DNA from: Welwitschia mirabilis
Taxonomy: Eukaryota; Gnetophyta; Gnetopsida; Welwitschiales
Assembly: GCA_051453625.1 (NCBI GenBank)
Contig: JBOZIK010000001.1
Location: 161,187,893-161,223,960 of the forward strand
DNA length: 36,068 nt
Direction of reading: 5' to 3'
The notes below the pieces were generated by a model. That model was not told where the DNA came from. It was given only the letters and a program-made list of their open reading frames with translations, and made no database searches. Of the stretch, positions 31,253 to 36,068 are shown one piece after another (the stretch's first letter is position 1; every line of letters starts with the position of its first letter). The translations under genes were made by a program, and so were the position numbers.

Positions 31253-32506
31253 AATTATGATGTCAAATTATATATATTTGATGAAGTATTTTAAGTAATT
31301 TTGCAAGATATTTAGATAATTTTAGATGGATTTTCGATGATTAAGAAGAGTAAATGGAATTATCACAAAAACATGTGATCCTTGACACATTTAGAGGCAT
31401 TTAGAAAAAATTCTAATACTTATCATTTTGAGAGGAAATCTAATGATCTAAGAGGCTAACGTCACTTCACTTAAGGATGTAAAAGGGTGTTATCTTCTTA
31501 GTTATTTAGATGATAGTACTAGACAATAGTACATTAAAGCTAATAAGAATGCTGAGTTAGACTAAAGCTAGAAGCTAATGTTATCTTTTCTGACATGGAA
31601 TCATTCCTACCATTATTTGAATGATAGTCTAGATAAAAACTATTTTTAAGTAACAAAAAATCTAATTTTGTAATCATGCCATACACCCCTCTAAGTTTTG
31701 AGGTTCTTTCTGAGCCATTAGGATTTTTTATTTGTAGGAACTTCCATGTAAAAGTAAATACATACTTCTTTTCCCTTATATCTAACCATCTTTTACACCT
31801 AAAAGTCTTGTGATGAAAGATCGAAGGATAGGAAATCCATCCATAGCTACAAAGAGAAGTTTTCCTTAGTATTGGACTATGTATCCTCCATTTAGGTGCT
31901 GATGCTTTATAAGTGGATGCTTGGTTCAATATTAATAAAACACTTTACTTTATTTTTATTATGTGCATCCACTTATGGTTTATGTTGGTTATGATTCCAT
32001 AATAGCTTTATAATTAATCTAAATTATGAGAGTAACCTTTTCTAAGGTTGATATTATTAGTTTATATCTTTCATTTCATTTCATTTTTGCATTTCTGTAG
32101 TCATAATAATTGAATTCCATTATATGTTATTTGATGTAAGTTATCACGTACATTAGTTAGGGTTTAGTAATAGTATTTTATAATTCTTTTAAATTATAAG
32201 GGCTAATCTTGGTGATAAATATTGGTAGTTGAGTAGCTTTATTAATTCATTTACATCTCATTATAATTATTGCATTTTCATTTTTATTGCATTATATTTC
32301 TCATTCTTTTTTATTTTTATTTACTTAATGAAAAAGACCAATAATACTTGCTTAAATCAATTCTCTAATTTCTCACATTAGTCCCTTTGATGGATTATGA
32401 CATTTAGGTTAAATCTCATCTATAATAGCCTGTGTTTTATGCAAGCATTTGTGATTGGCATGATTTAATTAAGGACTTAAAGATTTCATAAATATGCACT
32501 ACAACA
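31253..32506 (+). repeat. Solo LTR related to Gypsy-A, nested in Gypsy-B
   Basis: 1254 bp, starting AATTATGATGTC (TGTT mutated) and ending CACTACAACA, flanked by ATCCT on both sides. It aligns with the Gypsy-A LTR in order: start, two palindromic modules (about 31488-31527 and 31588-31628), a region like the Gypsy-A leader CATCTTTTAYACTT, ATCCACTTATGGTTTATGTTG, and the closing TTCATAAATATGCACTACAACA. No PBS follows and no second LTR is present, so recombination between the LTRs probably removed the internal part. The minus-strand open stretch 31540-31929 overlaps it and is not a gene. Confidence 0.8.
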
Positions 32507-32511
32507 ATCCT
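32507..32511 (+). repeat. Target-site duplication of the solo LTR, right copy (ATCCT)
   Basis: Exact match to 31248-31252. Confidence 0.7.
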
Positions 32512-33455
32512 CTTTTTTCAAATATTTCTCTTTATGGTATTTTATTTTTATCTTTAGAAATTCTTAAGTTTCTTCTCTTTTTAGATAATATTTCTCAAAT
32601 GGTCATTTTATCACTATCCATAGAAATAGATGAGAAGAATGGAACAAGAATAATTAATTAGAATAGTAAGTAAGATAAGCACAAGAGAGAGAATAATTTT
32701 ACTAGCTAACTAAAAGCATAAGATAAATGCAATTGCAAGGATTTAAGCTAATTACAAAAGAGTAAGCATAAAATAATCATCTTCATATTTGTATACTAAC
32801 AATAATTTAAAAAACGAAAAATTTACACATATCAAAATGAAAGTAAAATTAAGAAAACTAATTAAAAATTTAAATAAAACTAAGAAATTAAAAACTAATA
32901 GTAACATAGTAATGAAAAATTATAAAAAGCAAAGACCAAAAAATAAATGTTCACATTTTCTACATTTTTAAAAGTTTCTGAGGAGGCTTATAATAAAACA
33001 TGGTTTAAATAGATCATAGGTGGTTTCAAGTACAAGCACAAGGTGGTCTAAGTAAGAACATTAGTAGAACCAAATAAGGAAGCTAGTGGTGCTAGTATAA
33101 TTAAGAAAAGGCAATTAGAAAAAGATAGAGGTCAATCTTAGAGTAACACAAGATGCTTCAAAGTTCAGGATGTAAAAAAATGAAAATAGAAGCGAGAAAA
33201 AAATTTAACTAAACTAGTAAAAATAAATGTCTAATCTAAAAGAAAAGAAAATAAAAACTAATAGAAATTAAAAAAGTAAATTGAATAACTTAATCTAAGA
33301 AAAGAAAAATAAAACTAAAAAAAATTAAAAAATCAATCTAAAATGAAAAAATAAAAGTGTAAATTACCCTAAGAAAAAAATTATATATACATACTACACA
33401 AATAAATAACTTAAAAGTAATTTAGTTAGCTATGCAATGGGATTGTCCTTCTAAC
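32512..33455 (-). other. Leader or decayed gag start of Gypsy-B
   Basis: Very A-rich on the plus strand, stops in all frames, no recognised motif. It lies between the PBS and the solo LTR insertion. The 60-codon Lys/Asn-rich open stretch at 32789-32971 is low complexity. Confidence 0.4.
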
Positions 33456-33474
33456 TTCCTTGAATTTATTCCCA
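33456..33474 (-). promoter_or_regulatory. Candidate degenerate PBS of Gypsy-B
   Basis: The minus strand reads TGGGAATAAATTCAAGGAA. It keeps TGG, the central T and CAxGGAA of the Gypsy-A PBS but is otherwise poor. Called mainly from its position next to the LTR end. Confidence 0.4.
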
Positions 33475-33478
33475 ACAA

Positions 33479-34223
33479 TGATGTTAATTTGCTAAAGTGT
33501 AAATCATGTCCTTAAATTGTTATTTCCTTTAAATAAATTTTTTTATTTGGTACTTATAAAATTTAATAAAATACAAATAAGAACATACTAGTATATGGGA
33601 GTCGACTTGTTTTTCATACTCTGGAGAAAAAATTCAAAGAAAAAGTTAGAAGATTACTGAAAAATAATTGAATTCTTAACCTAACTTTTAGAATTTAAAT
33701 GTAATGCAAGATGAATGCAAAAATGCAGGATGAATGCAATGCAGATGAATGTAGCCTAAATGCAAGTTCTAGCTTATTAACCAACTTTTTATCATTGAAG
33801 TTGGCTCTTATAACTTATATCAAATAAAAAATACCTATTACTTAACTATAATAACATAACCCATAAGGAAAATAAAAATATATTTAAAAAAAGAACACTT
33901 TAACTAATATTTTATTATTCAAAATGCTCCATGTCCAGTTATAAAGTAACAACATCTCAATAAAGGAGACATGATCCAACACTAAGAAAAGCCATTCTCT
34001 GGAACTTCTAGAATGGATTCCTTATGTAATCACTCTTAAAATGTTACAAGAATAATTAATACAACTAATATGGATAATTGACAGATCTAAAGAGGGTATT
34101 TATACTATTTAAATAACTATTCAGATCATCAAAGATTTGTAATAGACCAAAGACTATCATATCAATGATTACATAAATGATGAAGTTTGTTTTATATTAT
34201 TTATATATGTCTTCTTATCTTCC
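33479..34223 (-). repeat. Truncated 5' LTR of Gypsy-B
   Basis: Aligns with 26185-26955 of the 3' LTR, in the same orientation. It includes the TATA box (34104-34097). Similarity stops at about 34223, where Gypsy-C sequence begins, so about 600 bp of U3 are missing. A small GATGAATGCAAAAATGCAG repeat expansion (about 33703-33760) is specific to this copy. Confidence 0.7.
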
Positions 34224-34739
34224 AAAAATTGAAATGTATTTTTTATACCACCTTCGTAGACACCCTACAATTGAACAAAATAATTCCAAGAATTAAAGAA
34301 AATTTTTTATGCTTTTATTATTTTAAAATCAAAGTTTTCAAAAGAAGATTGTAAAAATTATAGAATGGAAGCAAATCATTTTATTTATTCTTCATCTATG
34401 TTAAATTCAATACAAAAGAATGAGTAACTTCACCTAATATACTAATCATGATAGGAACAGGTAATTCAAAAGTGAACATCACACTTAGATATTGAATTGC
34501 TAAAAAGAAATGTGAAATCCAAAGGCCTTTTAACTTGCCTTCTAATGATGATGTATAACTTTGAAATAAAAATTATTTCTATTAATATTGCTCATTTATT
34601 TGTATGAATAGTGATAAAAGGATACTTTAAGAAATATTTGTAGAAATGAGGAGAAACTTAAGAAATTCTAGGAATAACGATAAAAGACCACTTCAAGAGA
34701 TATTTCCAAAAAGAAGTTGGACAACACCAAATGATGTTA

Positions 34740-35960
34740 AGACTAGGAATTGGGCTCCTTCCTCTTTTTAACCTTCTTATTTATCCCTCTTTACGTCTTT
34801 TCATGCTTTATGTAAAAATGACAATTAGGATTTTCAACATTTTAGGGATTCCACCTCATTTGAAAGAATATCCTATAATTGTTTGATGAAATTTTGACTA
34901 TCTTACATGAATTATTATGAAGAAGATCCATCTCCCATGATATACTATGAAGAAGATCCACCTCTTATGAATTATTATGAAAAAATACACACACAAAAAA
35001 AAAAAGAAACTCAATGGAAGAAATGACAAAAAAAATGAAGAAGATGTAAGAAGATTTAGAAAATCAAAATAAGAACCTAGAAAATTTGACTAGGCTCTTC
35101 AACAAGCAATGTTACAAAATCAAATATCTTAAGGTTATTTTACAATACAACATTCTCAAACCTGTCCTAATATATCCCACTTTGAAAGGAATGAAATAAG
35201 TAGTAATAATTCTTACTTTAAAATAGAAAATAAAATTATGAATCAACTTACAACATTCCACTCATTAGAAGATGGACAAAATAAGAACAATTATTATTCA
35301 ACTCAATTATTTAACAATAAGTATGAGGATGATTATCCATCAAATGATGATATTCAGATACTAGATTATATCACCAACATCTAGTTACTATTAAGAAATT
35401 TAAATGAAATAGAGGAATAATTTCATGAATAATTTAAAGTTTTTCAATCCATGATGAATATAATGATCAAATTTCTCTTAATGATCTTTTTAGAGAATCT
35501 AATAATATGGAGAGTAATGACATGCAACAATGTAATAATAAAAAGGGAAATAAGAAAGAAGATAATGAGAACATTTTTATTTATTATATTTTTGTTAAAT
35601 CCAATAATATAAAAAATGGTCAACGAAACAATAATGAGTATAATAAAGAAGAGGAAGATATAGTTAATGATGAAGAAAATAAAGAAAGCATTCAACAAAG
35701 TAATGATGAAGAAAACAATGAGGAGGAGAAGAATAATGAACAACCCCATATAAATGCAACCAAAATTAATGAAGAATAGGCTTATTCATTTTAATTCCAT
35801 AACCCAACATAAAGGGTGTACCCATGTTTCGCCATCTCTTTTACTTGTTCTTTCATGTAAAATCATAAATAATACCATTCCTTATACTTCAACTTCCATG
35901 TTATCTTGTGATCTTGACAATGATAACATTTCTCCATCTCTTCTATTTATGTAATTTATA
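34740..35960 (+). pseudogene. Acidic, Asn-rich ORF remnant of Gypsy-C
   Basis: Third copy of the Gypsy-A type ORF. It carries a 30-bp tandem repeat (34907-34987) encoding MNYYEEDPSP, MIYYEEDPPL and MNYYEKI, then a charged helical segment and an acidic part with DDIQILDYI-like sequence (about 35347-35372). SLNDLFRESNNMESNDMQ follows (about 35475-35528). A very Glu/Asn-rich run lies in the open stretch 35507-35779, ending in TAG. The frame then shifts, and LSCDLDNDNISPSLLF (within 35754-35954) matches NLDSNNLSPSL of Gypsy-A. No zinc knuckle is seen upstream. Function unknown. The minus-strand hydrophobic open stretch over 35444-35749 is a shadow of the acidic run. Confidence 0.6.
34907..34987 (+). 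repeat. 30-bp tandem repeat encoding a YYEEDP motif
   Basis: Units at 34907, 34937 and 34967 (the last partial). The homologous repeat in Gypsy-A has two units (16393-16452). The period is exactly 30 bp in both, so the reading frame is kept. Confidence 0.8.
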
Positions 35961-35993
35961 AAATCACACCCCTTTGCTTTATTTTAATGAAAC

Positions 35994-36068
35994 TGTTGCG
36001 ATCCCAAATTATCATGTTTTAATGGTGTAATTGATGGTGTTTTGCAGGGAACAGGAACTCAATTCAGT
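35994..36068 (+). repeat. Start of another Gypsy LTR, cut by the window end
   Basis: Begins TGTTGCGATCCCAAATT, then TTTTAATGGTGTA, aligning with the first bases of the Gypsy-A LTR (TATTGCGATGCCAATTT, AATTTAATGGTGTA). The five bases before it are GAAAC, a candidate target duplication. It interrupts the Gypsy-C ORF, so it is a younger nested insertion. Confidence 0.65.

Larger units (their letters stand above)
26176..34223 (-). mobile_element. Gypsy-B: degenerate Gypsy element with a nested solo LTR
   Basis: On the minus strand: a 5' LTR truncated at its outer end (34223-33479), a degenerate PBS (33474-33456), a leader, then an internal region interrupted by a solo LTR (31253-32506). Next come a gag C-terminal and acidic ORF remnant (about 31247-29828), a noncoding 3' part with the block shared with Gypsy-A (28640-28549), a PPT (27610-27596) and a full 3' LTR (27595-26176). 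The two LTRs align over about 740 bp. As in Gypsy-A, no pol motif is visible, so it belongs to the same non-autonomous type. Target duplication cannot be tested because the outer 5' end is missing. Confidence 0.75.
34224..35993 (+). mobile_element. Gypsy-C: fragment of a Gypsy-A-like element
   Basis: Plus-strand fragment without its own LTR or PBS in the window. It holds a leader portion (34224-34740) and an ORF remnant homologous to that of Gypsy-A. On the left it abuts the truncated Gypsy-B LTR. On the right it is interrupted at 35994 by the start of another LTR. Confidence 0.6.

Noticed and set aside
31540-31929. 129-codon minus-strand open stretch
   Set aside because: Antisense to the solo LTR and not kept in the homologous Gypsy-A LTRs.
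35444-35749. 101-codon very hydrophobic minus-strand frame that could be read as a membrane protein
   Set aside because: It is the complement of the Glu/Asn-rich run of the Gypsy-C ORF; GAA/AAT codons read backwards as TTC/ATT give artificial Phe/Ile richness.

Overview
The window looks like intergenic heterochromatin of a large, AT-rich flowering-plant genome. No cellular gene, tRNA, rRNA or bacterial feature was recognised. Nearly all recognisable sequence is decayed LTR retrotransposon. The evidence is Ty1/Copia and Ty3/Gypsy protein motifs, LTR ends, primer-binding sites (PBS), polypurine tracts (PPT) and two pairs of target-site duplications (TSD). Three N gaps (12267-12661, 17811-18402, 20507-21388) interrupt the sequence. 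Comparisons and identity statements were made by eye.

Layout: (1) 1-4441, minus strand: Copia-1, running off the left edge, with RT, integrase, protease, gag zinc knuckle, Met-type PBS and 5' LTR. (2) 4442-7925, minus: Gypsy-E, truncated at its 3' side, with LTR, PBS related to tRNA-Asp, leader and gag. (3) 8022-13276, plus: Copia-2, 5'-truncated in integrase, with RT, RNase H, a possible extra 3' ORF, PPT and 3' LTR. (4) 13820-22978, plus: Gypsy-A, complete from LTR to LTR (1489 and 1487 bp) with a 5-bp TSD. It carries a gag-derived acidic ORF remnant but no recognisable pol in the sequenced part. (5) 22984-26170: AT-rich sequence with little recognisable content and one coding-like remnant. 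(6) 26176-34223, minus: Gypsy-B, with 3' LTR, PPT, internal region, degenerate PBS and truncated 5' LTR. Inside it sits a solo LTR (31253-32506) with a 5-bp TSD. (7) 34224-35993, plus: Gypsy-C, a third copy of the Gypsy-A type ORF, interrupted at 35994 by the start of another LTR that continues past the window.

How the parts relate: Gypsy-A, -B, -C, -E and the solo LTR appear to be related subfamilies. They share an LTR start resembling TGTTRYGATGCC, ends resembling CAACA, and tRNA-Asp-like PBSs where a PBS is preserved. They also share a roughly 40-bp imperfect palindromic module. In Gypsy-A and Gypsy-E it recurs about every 90-125 bp upstream of the LTR TATA box and again in the leader between PBS and gag. 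This periodic module, and the family of pol-less elements with an acidic, Asn-rich ORF, are the most unusual things here. Coding remnants are full of stops, several at former Trp or catalytic codons explained by G-to-A changes, as expected from long-term cytosine methylation and deamination. No intact autonomous element is present.
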